A stretch of 64,000 nt of DNA from CALLPQ01 sp039819545 (GCA_039819545.1 JBCBRS010000004.1:62001-126000); one strand, 5' to 3'. Shown: positions 9,097 to 17,294, numbered from the stretch's first letter. Program-made: numbers and translations. The notes: generated by a model from the letters alone, not told the origin.

Positions 9097-9585
9097 TCAT
9101 TGGATATCTGAGAGCTCGTCCCAGAGCCGAATGGGCGGCGTGTCACGGATCATATCATCAACCATGTGGACGAATTCGCGATTGAAATACACCTTACAAA
9201 GCGGCCAGAGCGCGCGGGTCCTCGGCGTGCCAAGAACAAAGAAAATTACGCCGCGATAGGTCTCCCAGGCGTCTTTCGTCATTGCCCCGCTCTTATACTG
9301 GAGATACTCGAATTCGCGAGCCCGGAGCTGTCCGATCATCCAGAAAAAGAGTTGCGTTTTCTCATCAACGGTAGGCGTCTCATCCTGCGAGGCGATGCGC
9401 CCAAGATTCGGAAACTCAACAGATTTATAAACCCCCGTCTGATCGTTCGCGAGCTGCGCCTGCCGGGACTCTGAGCGCATTTGCTGCGCGCCCTGCTGAA
9501 CCTGGATGGTCAGATAATTCAGCGTCGCAGCCACAACGACAACGCCAATAATCTAAGCGATAAGTGCAATCTGTTCGAGCGTCAT
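9097..9585 (-). pseudogene. Single-span membrane protein gene interrupted by an in-frame TAG
   Basis: Reading leftward from ATG at 9585-9583 gives MTLEQIALIA, then a TAG at 9555-9553, then IIGVVVVAATLNYLTIQVQQ and about 138 further residues in the same frame to 9097. The N-terminus matches a family of small one-span proteins beginning MTLEQIAYIAQIIG with a hydrophobic helix followed by a YLTIQ/VRQ segment. A single C-to-T change (CAG to TAG) at residue 11 explains the break. The part after the stop has a GTG (9534-9532) but starts inside the helix. The soluble part (WMIGQLRAREFEYLQYKSG, YFNREFVHMVDDMI) has no catalytic motif I recognise. It may be a recent pseudogene, suppressed, or a sequencing error. 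Confidence 0.6.
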
Positions 9586-9658
9586 CCAACTCTCTCCCGA
9601 GAAGAAAAATTTACAAAGCAGTTCATAGTTTTGACACGGACTTTGATGAGGCGGAGGA

Positions 9659-10435
9659 TCATTCCCGTTCCTCCAACGCCGCACGCAATGCCGCCTCCAG
9701 CGCCTCGGCGTCTGCGCGCAGCGTAATGAGTATTTGCCAATGGAGTACGCCATATTCCAGCATCGTCCGGACCGCGCCTTCAAGCGCCGGGTCGGCTTTT
9801 ATGAGGCTTGTGAGGTCTTCTTCGTCGATATTCTTGAACGGGCTGAGGCCGTGTTCCTGGCCCACAAAAACGAGCCGGTCCCTGAAGGGCCGGAATGTAG
9901 TGGCCTGGGAAATCGCCAGCGCGTCCCAAAGCTCTTTGTAGTTTTTGAGGGAATAAACAAGGTCCTGGTCCGAAATCAGCGACAAATCACCGGCAGAAAC
10001 CAGGCCGCTGAATGCAGCGTCATTTTGCGTCGGATAATAGCGGACCGCGATGTTGCGCCATAATTGATCGGGCTTTGTCTCACCCGCCGACCCATCATCG
10101 ACGACGGGCATATCATCCGTGTCCAAAAACGAAGCGGAGACTGGTGTTTTAAGCGCCGTTAGCGGTTCGAGGCCTCCGGCTTCGAGCAAATAGTTCGACG
10201 CCTGGGTAGCCAGCGCGGCAGCTTCCAACGCGTTATTCAGTCCAACAAGGTCTTCTTCAACATCGTCGAGGATTGCCGCGAGGGCGACCTGTTCATTGGC
10301 AGCGTTCGTGCGCGCCTCGTTCCAGTTGCCGAGCTGAATTCCGATGAAAACACCGGCGACGACGATAACGAAGTCGATGCCGATCGCCGTCCAATTCTGG
10401 GTACGGACATGGTCTATGACGCGGCGCAGAAGCAC
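9659..10435 (-). CDS. DUF6090-like single-span membrane protein
   Basis: The 258-aa protein begins with a short cytoplasmic arm (LLRRVIDHVRTQNWTAIGID), then one membrane helix (FVIVVAGVFIGIQLGNWNEA), then a long, mostly helical acidic domain. This N-terminal pattern is typical of DUF6090-type proteins of marine bacteria; the function is unknown. The start is GTG at 10435, preceded by a strong GAGGGGAA box. The broken one-span gene at 9585-9097 follows on the same strand 73 bp downstream, so both may once have been co-transcribed. Confidence 0.7.
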   Translation of the reverse strand: MLLRRVIDHVRTQNWTAIGIDFVIVVAGVFIGIQLGNWNEARTNAANEQVALAAILDDVEEDLVGLNNALEAAALATQASNYLLEAGGLEPLTALKTPVSASFLDTDDMPVVDDGSAGETKPDQLWRNIAVRYYPTQNDAAFSGLVSAGDLSLISDQDLVYSLKNYKELWDALAISQATTFRPFRDRLVFVGQEHGLSPFKNIDEEDLTSLIKADPALEGAVRTMLEYGVLHWQILITLRADAEALEAALRAALEERE

Positions 10436-10525
10436 GCGGTTTCCCCTCTAATGTTTACCACCCTCAAAGCCCGCCCGTGGTAAATTCATTTTTGCCGATC
10501 CCCGGGCGGTTTGCAAACCGGGGCC

Positions 10526-10999
10526 TTACGGGCAGCCATCGGCCTCAACTTCGATCTCAAGGTCGAATTCCGGGAGCGCAAGCCCCTTCACCTCAAGCCA
10601 TGAACCTGTGGGATAACCGTTCGTATAAAGCGTATTCCGATAATTGGAAACTTCGAGAAAGGCCGCCATATCGGTGGTGAAGACATTCTCCGACACCACG
10701 TCATCAAAGCCGCAGCCATAATGGGCCAGGATTTTCTCAAGGTCCTCATAGATATTGATCATCTGCTGGCGGATGTCTCCCACCGCGGTTGGCACCCCTT
10801 CATCGTCCATGCTCACCGCTCCGGAAACGCGGACCATCTCGCCAATCCTCACCGCATGCCTATAGCCGAAATCGTCTTCAACCTCAGGGCGGAGCTTGAA
10901 ATATTCGGGTGCATCATTTTCGGGAGTTGCAATCACAGTTTCCCCGCAAGCGGCGATCATGATCGCGGCCCCCACGACGACAACCAAACGATACAGCAC
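10526..10999 (-). CDS. RidA/YjgF-family lipoprotein
   Basis: The 157-aa protein starts with a lipoprotein signal (LYRLVVVVGAAIMIAAC, Cys at about 18) and then a RidA (YjgF/YER057c/UK114) fold: VRVSGAVSMDDEG, QQMINIYEDLEKILAHYGC, DDVVSENVFTTDM, and the closing ALPEFDLEIEVEA. RidA proteins deaminate reactive enamine/imine intermediates in the cytoplasm; an exported, lipid-anchored member must do something else or use a periplasmic substrate. The start is GTG at 10999 after a GGGGAG box. It is on the same strand as the DUF6090-like gene, 90 bp upstream of it. Confidence 0.75.
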   Translation of the reverse strand: MLYRLVVVVGAAIMIAACGETVIATPENDAPEYFKLRPEVEDDFGYRHAVRIGEMVRVSGAVSMDDEGVPTAVGDIRQQMINIYEDLEKILAHYGCGFDDVVSENVFTTDMAAFLEVSNYRNTLYTNGYPTGSWLEVKGLALPEFDLEIEVEADGCP

Positions 11000-11000
11000 A

Positions 11001-11339
11001 GATAGTCTCCCCAGCTTTGATCGCGCGCAGAACGCGCGGAGTGGGACGGAGATAACACAGCATAAGGAGGTTCAGCAATTATATGAAGCGGCACAAAAGC
11101 CAGCGGCCTTGAACACGATCGACGTCAACGCCAATCGTTGACCAGTTTTAAGTTCGGCCGTGTTTAATGACACAGCTCAGAAACACACTGCTACCCTTTT
11201 CATTTTTCACCGGAGCCCTTGGAAGGGGGATACAACCTCAAAGACCGGTGGCTGGTCGCGGGCTTTTGCCCGTGGTATTTCGGTAGGGCGTTATGCGAAA
11301 TTCGCTTCGCGCAAACGCATGAGGAAAGGGGCTGCGCCG
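11001..11339. other. 339-bp intergenic stretch, no gene supported
   Basis: This lies between the RidA-like lipoprotein gene (leftward) and the small membrane-protein gene (rightward), so it should hold both promoters. An AGGAGG at about 11065-11070 precedes an eight-codon ORF at 11083, but the spacing of 12 bases is too long to be convincing. I see no repeat or RNA gene. Confidence 0.4.
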
Positions 11340-11711
11340 GTGAGTATACTGGTCAGAGTTTTGTTGATTGTGCTTGCCCTCCTGCTTTTTGTAGTGGGGC
11401 TCGTCACCATGATCACGCCAATCCCTTTTGGCATTTTTTTGATTATTGTCAGCTTTACGCTGTTGACCATTGCCGTGCCCGGTGTGGTTCGCTTTTGGCG
11501 GCGGCGCTGGCGATGGCTCGACCGGCTTTTGGACCGGGCAACGCCGCGTCTACCGAAATGGTTAGGGCGGCGTCTGAAGCGGTCTGACCCGGACGCGAGC
11601 GGACCTGCGACGATACCGGCAACGCCCCCCCGGACAGCGGCCATGACCCCGCGCAATCCCAATAAACCCGGCGATAGAGCGGCACGGGCGCGGTACATTC
11701 TGATGCGGTGA
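11340..11711 (+). CDS. Small inner-membrane protein of unknown function
   Basis: The chosen GTG start at 11340 follows an AGGAAAGGGG box and gives 123 residues. Residues about 1-45 hold two close membrane helices around a short turn (SILVRVLLIVLALLLFVVGLV, MITPIPFGIFLIIVSFTLL). A very basic Trp/Arg-rich stretch (RFWRRRWRWLDRLLDRA) and a disordered Pro/Thr/Arg tail follow. The I-T-P-I-P-F-G turn resembles small proteins with a PGPGW-type membrane hairpin. An in-frame ATG at 11319 is an alternative start. Its stop is about 100 bp before the FMN riboswitch, so it is likely in a separate transcript. Confidence 0.6.
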   Translation: MSILVRVLLIVLALLLFVVGLVTMITPIPFGIFLIIVSFTLLTIAVPGVVRFWRRRWRWLDRLLDRATPRLPKWLGRRLKRSDPDASGPATIPATPPRTAAMTPRNPNKPGDRAARARYILMR

Positions 11712-11812
11712 CACTGCGCCGGAACCGTCACGCCAATATTTTGACCAGCGCCTTGATATTGCGCCCTGGCCTTTTCGCGCCTATGTTGGGGGTCGGCGAG
11801 AGCCGCACATAG

Positions 11813-11992
11813 ATCTTCGGGGCGGGGTGAAAGTCCCCACCGGCGGTGATGCAGACAAGGTGTTAGCCTTGACTGACAAGCCCGCGAGCGGAAGGTCATT
11901 CGGCATGATTTCTTCGGAACATGCGCGAGCGACCCAATGCAGGATACTGGTGAGAACCCAGAGCCGACGGTTACAGTCCGGATGGTAGAAGA
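11813..11992 (+). promoter_or_regulatory. FMN riboswitch (RFN element) of the riboflavin operon
   Basis: The hallmark RFN blocks are present in order: TCTTCGGGGCGGGGTGAAAG with TCCCCACCGGCGG (11814-11846), AGCCCGCGAGCG (11879-11890), then GGTGAGAACCCAGAGCCGAC and GGTTACAGTCCGGATGG up to about 11992. It lies about 130 bp upstream of ribD on the same strand. FMN binding to this element lowers expression of riboflavin genes. The 130-bp spacer to ribD carries GC-rich inverted stretches that could sequester the ribosome site; I see no clear U-tract terminator, so translational control is the likelier mode. Confidence 0.95.
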
Positions 11993-12123
11993 TCAGGAAG
12001 CAGACCGGGCACGCATGGCGCGTGTGGTACCGGTGCGCGTATCGGTGATCTTTGATCAGCGAACGCCTTCCCGTTTGCCCCCTTGATCATTGTGATAGCG
12101 CGTTTTGATCGGGGTGATAGGGC

Positions 12124-13290
12124 ATGGCCCACACACAAACTGACCTTCAGATGATGCGGCGCGCCGTGGCGCTCGCGGAAAACGGGGTGGGCTTGACGGC
12201 GCCGAACCCCGTGGTCGGCTGTGTGATCGCAAAGGCGGGCCGCATTGTGGGCGAAGGTTGGCACCGCGGCCACCGCTGGCACCCCAAAAAGGGGCGCGCC
12301 CATGCGGAGGTTGAAGCCCTGCGCCAAGCCGGCAACGCCGCTACCGGCGCAACCGCCTATGTGACGCTGGAGCCCTGCAACCACACGGGCAAAACCTCGC
12401 CCTGTGCCACCGCGTTGATCCGTGCAGGGATTACCCGTGTGGTTATAGCCGCAGAAGACCCGAACCCCACCGCAGCCGGCGGTATTGCAACTCTGCGCAC
12501 CGCGGGGATCACAGTGGAAACGGGCCTGTGCGCCGACGAGGCATTGGCCCAGACCCGCGCCTGGCGTCACCAAATCGCCACAGGCCGGCCCCATGTGGTG
12601 GCTAAGTTTGCCGTCAGCCTTGATGGAAAAATTGCAACGCACACCGGCGATAGCCAGTGGATTACCGGTCCCGCCGCCCGCCAGCGCAGCCATGATCTGC
12701 GCCAGATGGCCGATGCCATTATCGTTGGTGCACAGACGGTTGTGAGCGATAATCCTGCCCTGACCGTGCGCGATCGCGAACTGCCCAGCCATCCGCTGCG
12801 GGTTGTTCTTGATAGCACGGCGCGAACCTCGCCCATGGCGAAGGTTTTTCACGGGCCGGGCCGTGCGCTTCTGGTGATCACTGACAAGGCCCCCGCCGAA
12901 AGGCTGGCTGCGTTTGAGGCCATGGACGTCGACATTCTCCGTACACAATCCAACACCGATGGCAGGATTGATCTCAAACCGCTGCTCAGCCACCTGACCA
13001 GCCTTGGGGAAACGACCGCCATGGTCGAAGGGGGCAGCTCGCTTTTGGGCAGTTTTTTCGACGCTGGCCTGATCGACGAGGTCTGGGCGTTTCTGGCGCC
13101 GATGATCATTGGCGGCGGGAAAAACGCCTTTGGCGGAATCGGCGCGGCCAGCCTGACAGAGGCGCTGCACCTTGACCATATCCAAACCGAACAGGTTGAG
13201 CGCGATATCCTGATCCGCGGTCAGGTTCGCCATCAATCCAAAGCAACCCCAGTTCATCAGGAGGAGGCATCGCTATGTTCACAGGCCTGA
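12124..13290 (+). CDS. ribD: Bifunctional riboflavin deaminase/reductase
   Basis: RibD deaminates and then reduces the pyrimidine (pyrimidinone) phosphate made from GTP, two middle steps of riboflavin synthesis. The 388-aa protein has the N-terminal zinc deaminase with His60-Ala-Glu62 and the cysteines Cys85 and Cys94 (LEPCNHTGKTSPC). The C-terminal reductase starts near residue 150 (PHVVAKFAVSLDGKIAT, ADAIIVGAQTVVSDNPALTVR, VEGGSSLLGSF). It is the first gene after the FMN riboswitch. Its last 16 bases overlap ribE, whose AGGAGG box lies within ribD. Confidence 0.97.
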   Translation: MAHTQTDLQMMRRAVALAENGVGLTAPNPVVGCVIAKAGRIVGEGWHRGHRWHPKKGRAHAEVEALRQAGNAATGATAYVTLEPCNHTGKTSPCATALIRAGITRVVIAAEDPNPTAAGGIATLRTAGITVETGLCADEALAQTRAWRHQIATGRPHVVAKFAVSLDGKIATHTGDSQWITGPAARQRSHDLRQMADAIIVGAQTVVSDNPALTVRDRELPSHPLRVVLDSTARTSPMAKVFHGPGRALLVITDKAPAERLAAFEAMDVDILRTQSNTDGRIDLKPLLSHLTSLGETTAMVEGGSSLLGSFFDAGLIDEVWAFLAPMIIGGGKNAFGGIGAASLTEALHLDHIQTEQVERDILIRGQVRHQSKATPVHQEEASLCSQA

Positions 13291-13961
13291 TTGAGGAAAT
13301 TGGTACCATTGCCGCGATCCGGCAAACCGATACGAGCTTTGATCTGACCGTCCGGGCACAAACTGTTCTGGACGGGGTGGTGCTTGGCGATTCAATTGCC
13401 GTCAACGGGGTCTGCCTGACGGTGACCCGGTTCGATGCGGAGACGTTTACCGTTGGCCTTGCGCCGGAAACACGGGTGCGCACCAATCTTGGCGCCCTGA
13501 AACACGGTGCGCCCGTCAATCTGGAGCGATCCGTGACGCCAACCACACGCATGGGTGGTCACTATGTGCAAGGACATGTCGATGGCACGGGCGAGATCAT
13601 TGATCGGCAGGCTGATCAAGATGCGCTATGGGTGACTATTCGGCTTGATCCGGCCTTGATGCGCTATGTGGTGACCAAGGGATATGTAGCCATTGATGGC
13701 ACCTCACTTACCGTGGTCGATACGGGCCCTGACTGGTTCAATGTCACGTTGATTGCCTACACCCAACAAAAAATCATCCTTGCACAGAAAGCCATTGGCG
13801 ATAGCGTCAATCTCGAGGTTGATATTCTGGCAAAATATGTGGAACGACTCGTGGCTGGCCATGTCACCGACGCGGCTTCCCAAAAGAGCGCGAGCCCCGC
13901 ATCGTCGATTACCCCGGAGTTTCTCTCCGCTCACGGATATTCAAAAAAGGAAGCGTCCTGA
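13275..13961 (+). CDS. ribE: Riboflavin synthase
   Basis: This enzyme dismutates two 6,7-dimethyl-8-ribityllumazine molecules into riboflavin and a pyrimidinedione. The 228-aa protein shows two homologous barrel halves: MFTGLIEEIGTI with DSIAVNGVCLTVT, and GHYVQGHVDGTGEI with VAIDGTSLTVVD. It starts inside the end of ribD after a strong AGGAGG box, and its TGA overlaps the ribB ATG (ATGA). The name ribC is used for the same gene in some species. Confidence 0.97.
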   Translation: MFTGLIEEIGTIAAIRQTDTSFDLTVRAQTVLDGVVLGDSIAVNGVCLTVTRFDAETFTVGLAPETRVRTNLGALKHGAPVNLERSVTPTTRMGGHYVQGHVDGTGEIIDRQADQDALWVTIRLDPALMRYVVTKGYVAIDGTSLTVVDTGPDWFNVTLIAYTQQKIILAQKAIGDSVNLEVDILAKYVERLVAGHVTDAASQKSASPASSITPEFLSAHGYSKKEAS

Positions 13962-14623
13962 TGACAGATAGCACCAGCATTCTGGCCAGCGTCCCCGAAG
14001 CGATAGCTGCGTTCAAAAGCGGGGAAACGGTGATCATCGTCGATGATGAGGATCGCGAGAACGAAGGCGATCTTGCCATTGCCGGGGAATTTGTGACCCC
14101 CGAGGCGGTGAATTTTTTCGCCCGGGAGGGGCGCGGCCTTATCTGCTTTTCCATGGCACCGGCGCTCATCGACCGTTTCAATCTGCCGCTGATGGTACCC
14201 CAGGAAGATAACCAGTCCGGCTTTGGTACGCCGTTTACCGTTTCGGTGGAGGCACGCCATGGCGTGACGACCGGCATCTCCGCCCATGACCGGGCCCACA
14301 CCATGCGTACCCTGATCGATCCTGCCGCCTCACCGAACGATATCGTCATGCCGGGCCATTGCTTTCCCTTGCGCGCCCGCGAAGACGGGGTGCTGGCCCG
14401 TGATGGACAAACTGAAGCCTCCATGGATCTGGCAAGGCTTGCCGGGCTGACACCTGCGGCAATGATCTGTGAGGTAATGAATGACGATGGCACCATGGCG
14501 CGGTTACCGGATCTGGAAAAATTTGCCGCCCGGCACAGCCTGAAAATCATCTCGGTCAAAGCCATTGCCGATTATCGCCGCGCCAATGAGGCAGCCCCGC
14601 TTGATCTTAAAAAGGCGGTTTGA
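13961..14623 (+). CDS. ribB: 3,4-dihydroxy-2-butanone 4-phosphate synthase, single-domain
   Basis: RibB converts ribulose 5-phosphate into the four-carbon unit condensed by lumazine synthase. The 220-aa length is that of the RibB domain alone; family motifs are VDDEDRENEGDLAIA, RHGVTTGISAHDR and PGHCFPLRAR. Many alphaproteobacteria carry a RibBA fusion in this operon position, so the GTP cyclohydrolase II half is absent here. No ribA gene occurs anywhere in the window. The start codon overlaps the ribE stop. Confidence 0.96.
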   Translation: MTDSTSILASVPEAIAAFKSGETVIIVDDEDRENEGDLAIAGEFVTPEAVNFFAREGRGLICFSMAPALIDRFNLPLMVPQEDNQSGFGTPFTVSVEARHGVTTGISAHDRAHTMRTLIDPAASPNDIVMPGHCFPLRAREDGVLARDGQTEASMDLARLAGLTPAAMICEVMNDDGTMARLPDLEKFAARHSLKIISVKAIADYRRANEAAPLDLKKAV

Positions 14624-14673
14624 ACGCGCTGATACCCGCGTGACCGGGTAAAACCGCAAAAAAGGAACCCATC

Positions 14674-15147
14674 ATGGTACGTCATATAGAAGGCGCCCTT
14701 TCCGGTAACGGGCTGACCATCGCGGTGATCACAACCCGGTGGAATGAATTCGTGGTTGATAAGCTGACCGACGGCGCGCTCTCAACCTTGCGCCGCCACG
14801 GGGTCAGTGAGGATGCGATTGATCTCGTAACGGTACCCGGCGCCTATGAGGTTCCGTTTACTGCACGGCTCCTCGCCAAGACCGGGCGCTATCATGCGGT
14901 CGTGGCCATTGGTGCGGTCATCCGTGGGTCCACGCCGCATTTTGATTATGTGGCCGGTGAAGCGGCCACCGGCCTTGCCAAGGTGGGCCATGACACCGGA
15001 ATACCCATCGCATTCGGCGTTCTTACCGTAGACACCATTGAACAGGCCATTGAGCGTGCCGGCACCAAAGCCGGGAACAAAGGCGCAGAGGCGGCGAGCG
15101 TCGCCCTTGAAATGGCCAACCTTTCGCGCACTCTGACGGAGGCATAA
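14674..15147 (+). CDS. ribH: 6,7-dimethyl-8-ribityllumazine synthase
   Basis: RibH condenses the RibB product with the RibD pathway product to give lumazine, the substrate of ribE. The 157-aa protein has the substrate-contact segments TRWNEFVVDKL, VPGAYEVPF and AIGAVIRGSTPHFDYV, and the catalytic His in that last motif. It starts 50 bp after ribB with an AAAGGA box. The folE ATG follows its stop codon directly. Confidence 0.97.
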   Translation: MVRHIEGALSGNGLTIAVITTRWNEFVVDKLTDGALSTLRRHGVSEDAIDLVTVPGAYEVPFTARLLAKTGRYHAVVAIGAVIRGSTPHFDYVAGEAATGLAKVGHDTGIPIAFGVLTVDTIEQAIERAGTKAGNKGAEAASVALEMANLSRTLTEA

Positions 15148-15744
15148 ATGTCAGCAGATATCGTCCCCCTCGCCACTGAAAAACCGGACCGCAAGGCAGC
15201 CGAAGAAGCGGTACGCACTATTCTCGCCTATTATGGTGAAGACCCGTCACGGCCAGGGCTCCTTGATACGCCAAAGCGCTTTGTCGATGCCTATGCGGAA
15301 TTTCTCGCAGGCTACACGCAGGACCCTGTCGAGATTTTATCGCGCACCTTTGACGATGTGGTTGGCTATGACGATATCGTCCTGATGAAGAACATCCGCT
15401 TTGAGAGCCATTGCGAGCATCACATCCAACCGATGATCGGCACGGCCCATGTGGGCTATCTGCCCGCGCAGAAAGTGGTGGGGATTTCGAAACTCGCCCG
15501 GGTCGTTGATATCTACGCCCACCGGCTGCAAAGTCAGGAAACGCTAACCAACCAGATTGCCGATGCCATTGAAGAGGCGCTGGCGCCGCGCGGTGTCGCC
15601 GTGCTGGTGGAAGCCGAACACCAATGCATCACGACCCGCGGTATCCATAAAGAAGGGGCAAGCTGTGTCACCCGCCGCCTGACCGGTGCGTTCCGCGAAG
15701 ACAAGGCGCTGGCGGCAAACTTCTTTGATCTGATTAAAGCGTAA
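15148..15744 (+). CDS. folE: GTP cyclohydrolase I inside the riboflavin operon (first of two paralogues)
   Basis: FolE converts GTP to 7,8-dihydroneopterin triphosphate, the first step toward folate and related pterins. The 198-aa protein keeps the zinc ligands (SHCEHHIQPMIG and the later Cys in EAEHQCITTRG) and the substrate motifs LLDTPKRFVDAY and GVAVLVEAEH, so it should be active. Its ATG directly follows the ribH stop, so it is a member of the FMN-riboswitch operon. GTP is also the starting substrate of riboflavin synthesis, but that needs GTP cyclohydrolase II, which is missing here. A second complete folE is at 42403-43029 with its own upstream region. Confidence 0.95.
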   Translation: MSADIVPLATEKPDRKAAEEAVRTILAYYGEDPSRPGLLDTPKRFVDAYAEFLAGYTQDPVEILSRTFDDVVGYDDIVLMKNIRFESHCEHHIQPMIGTAHVGYLPAQKVVGISKLARVVDIYAHRLQSQETLTNQIADAIEEALAPRGVAVLVEAEHQCITTRGIHKEGASCVTRRLTGAFREDKALAANFFDLIKA

Positions 15745-15772
15745 CTGGAAACCGTCCTTAGAGCCCAACCGA

Positions 15773-15899
15773 GAGCGCTAGACTGCGTTTACTTTTTGTT
15801 GACTCAAAAACGCAATCTAGATTTCTTATTGGTCGCGCGTTCGAACACAAGTCGATGGATGGGAACCATCGACGATCACACTTTTTGTGATCGTGCTCT
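15773..15899. repeat. Dispersed structured intergenic repeat, copy 1
   Basis: Three hairpins follow one another: CTAGACTGCGTTT (15778-15790) pairs with AAACGCAATCTAG (15808-15820); GTCGATGG pairs with CCATCGAC (15851-15873); ACGATCACA pairs with TGTGATCGT (15872-15894) around CTTTT. The same series of blocks recurs in inverted orientation at 62851-62968. The last hairpin ends at the stop codon of the leftward MBL gene and follows folE, so it may also act as a transcription end for both. Confidence 0.7.
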
Positions 15900-16833
15900 A
15901 GTTCAGCGGTTCGGGCATGGTGGGGAGCTGTTCCACGTCGTCAAGTTCATGCTGAATGATCACAAACGCCTCAAGCGTTTCGGCCAGCTGTTCAAAGCGA
16001 GCCATGGATTGACGGGTTAGCGCCTCATCACTGTTAAAGCGCGGCACGCGCTTGAGCGTCCGGCTTTCTGTACGGTGATAAAGATCACCGGTAAGAAGGA
16101 CCGGCCCATTGTCCGGTAGCATGACCTGCAACGCCGTGTGTCCCGGCGTGTGACCCGGTAGGTCAAGGATCACCACGCTCCCGTCGCCAAATACGTCATA
16201 GTCGCCGGTAAACTCCTGGCGCTCAAAACCCGTGAAGCCAGCATAATTGTCGGCTGTTTCGGGGTTGGCAAACATGGTCTGATATTCGCGCGTGTGCACA
16301 AGCCACGTGGCATTGCCCGCCGCTTCCGGCTGACCGGAATGATCAAAATGACTGTGGGAGATCGAAACATAGTCGATATCACCGGGCGTCAGGCCGATCA
16401 GGGACAATTGCTCTTCGATGGTCACATCAACGGTCAGTGTAAAGACATCATTCACAGTGGGCTCGGGCCCTTTGATCGCGGCTGGTAATCCCAAATCCCA
16501 CAAGAGGTCGCCGTCCGGATGGCGGATCAGATAGCAGGTATTGGTAAAGACATCGCTCTGATCTTTGTAATCACCAGCCGTGGAAAACCCATCAAGGTCC
16601 GAGATCGAGATCGTACCGCAATCCATCGTATAAAGAGACAGTATCTCTGGTAACGCACGCGGCGCCTGCGCGCCGGTGGACGGTGTCGGTAACGCAGCGG
16701 AAAGATCACGCGGGGTGACCTCTGCTTGGCTTTGCGTGCCAGGCGTTTGCGTCTCTGGCTCGGCTTTCTCACCACCACCGCAGCCTGCAACGGCAATCGC
16801 CGCGCCCAAAAGGAAAAAAGAGGTCTTACGCAT
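15898..16833 (-). CDS. Metallo-beta-lactamase-fold lipoprotein, AHL-lactonase-like
   Basis: The start at 16833 (MRKTSFFLLGAAIAVAGC) gives a lipoprotein signal with the lipidated Cys at about 18, followed by a low-complexity linker. From about residue 75 the chain is an MBL-fold hydrolase: SLYTMDCG, then the metal site ISHSHFDHSGQP (HxHxDH), LPGHTPGHTALQ (third His), and LTGDLYHRTES (bridging Asp). The order and the MDCG start resemble the AttM/AiiB group of N-acyl-homoserine lactonases, but MBL substrates cannot be set by motif alone. It would act in the periplasm or at the outer membrane. The start has an AAGG box; an ATG nine bases earlier overlaps that box. Confidence 0.8.
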   Translation of the reverse strand: MRKTSFFLLGAAIAVAGCGGGEKAEPETQTPGTQSQAEVTPRDLSAALPTPSTGAQAPRALPEILSLYTMDCGTISISDLDGFSTAGDYKDQSDVFTNTCYLIRHPDGDLLWDLGLPAAIKGPEPTVNDVFTLTVDVTIEEQLSLIGLTPGDIDYVSISHSHFDHSGQPEAAGNATWLVHTREYQTMFANPETADNYAGFTGFERQEFTGDYDVFGDGSVVILDLPGHTPGHTALQVMLPDNGPVLLTGDLYHRTESRTLKRVPRFNSDEALTRQSMARFEQLAETLEAFVIIQHELDDVEQLPTMPEPLN

Positions 16834-16901
16834 GACAATCATCCTTGTTTGTTCTGTATACGGAATTTTCATCTAATTATCGGTTATCGACAAAACTGGC
16901 A

Positions 16902-17294
16902 TTAGCGGTTTTCTTCCTCATCCAGCGACGGACCCATGGGTTGCCAGAGCTGAATGGGGTTACCTTCCGGGTCGTGCAGACGCGCGAAAAGCCCATTGGG
17001 GTAGGTTTCGGGATCAACGGCAACGTCAATGCCAGCCCCGCGTAATTGATCAACCATGGCGGCGAGGTCGCGCACCCGAAAATTGATCATCCATTGTTGT
17101 TCGGGCCGGTCAAAGTACTCGGTATCTGCCGCAAACGGTTCAAGGACGGTGGTCCCGCCCTTTTGCCGCCAGCCGGGCGTTTCATAATCGGTCGGTGTTT
17201 GCGCCACGCCAAGGTGCTCTTCGTACCAGCGGCGCAGGCCCGCGCGATCGCGCGCCCGAAAGAAAAAGCCACCAAGGCCAAGTACTTTTTCCAT
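16902..17294 (-). CDS. VOC (glyoxalase/bleomycin-resistance) superfamily protein
   Basis: The 130-aa protein from ATG at 17294 shows the two beta-alpha-beta-beta-beta modules of the VOC fold: LGGFFFRARDRAGLRRWYEEHLGV at the N-terminus and INFRVRDLAAMVDQLRGAGIDV in the second half, closing with ARLHDPEGNPIQLWQP, whose Glu-type metal position is replaced in part by Gln. Members include glyoxalase I, dioxygenases and antibiotic-binding proteins; no specific substrate is indicated. A GAAAGG box precedes the start. It lies upstream of the MBL gene on the same strand. Confidence 0.8.
   Translation of the reverse strand: MEKVLGLGGFFFRARDRAGLRRWYEEHLGVAQTPTDYETPGWRQKGGTTVLEPFAADTEYFDRPEQQWMINFRVRDLAAMVDQLRGAGIDVAVDPETYPNGLFARLHDPEGNPIQLWQPMGPSLDEEENR

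Noticed and set aside
11083..11109. Eight-codon ORF after an AGGAGG box
   Set aside because: The spacing of 12 bases is too long and the peptide has no leader-like feature.
11971..13257. 428-codon leftward open frame opposite ribD
   Set aside because: It lies wholly antisense to ribD and part of the riboswitch spacer; the translation is Arg/Gly/His-rich with no domain. It is a shadow of high-GC codon usage.
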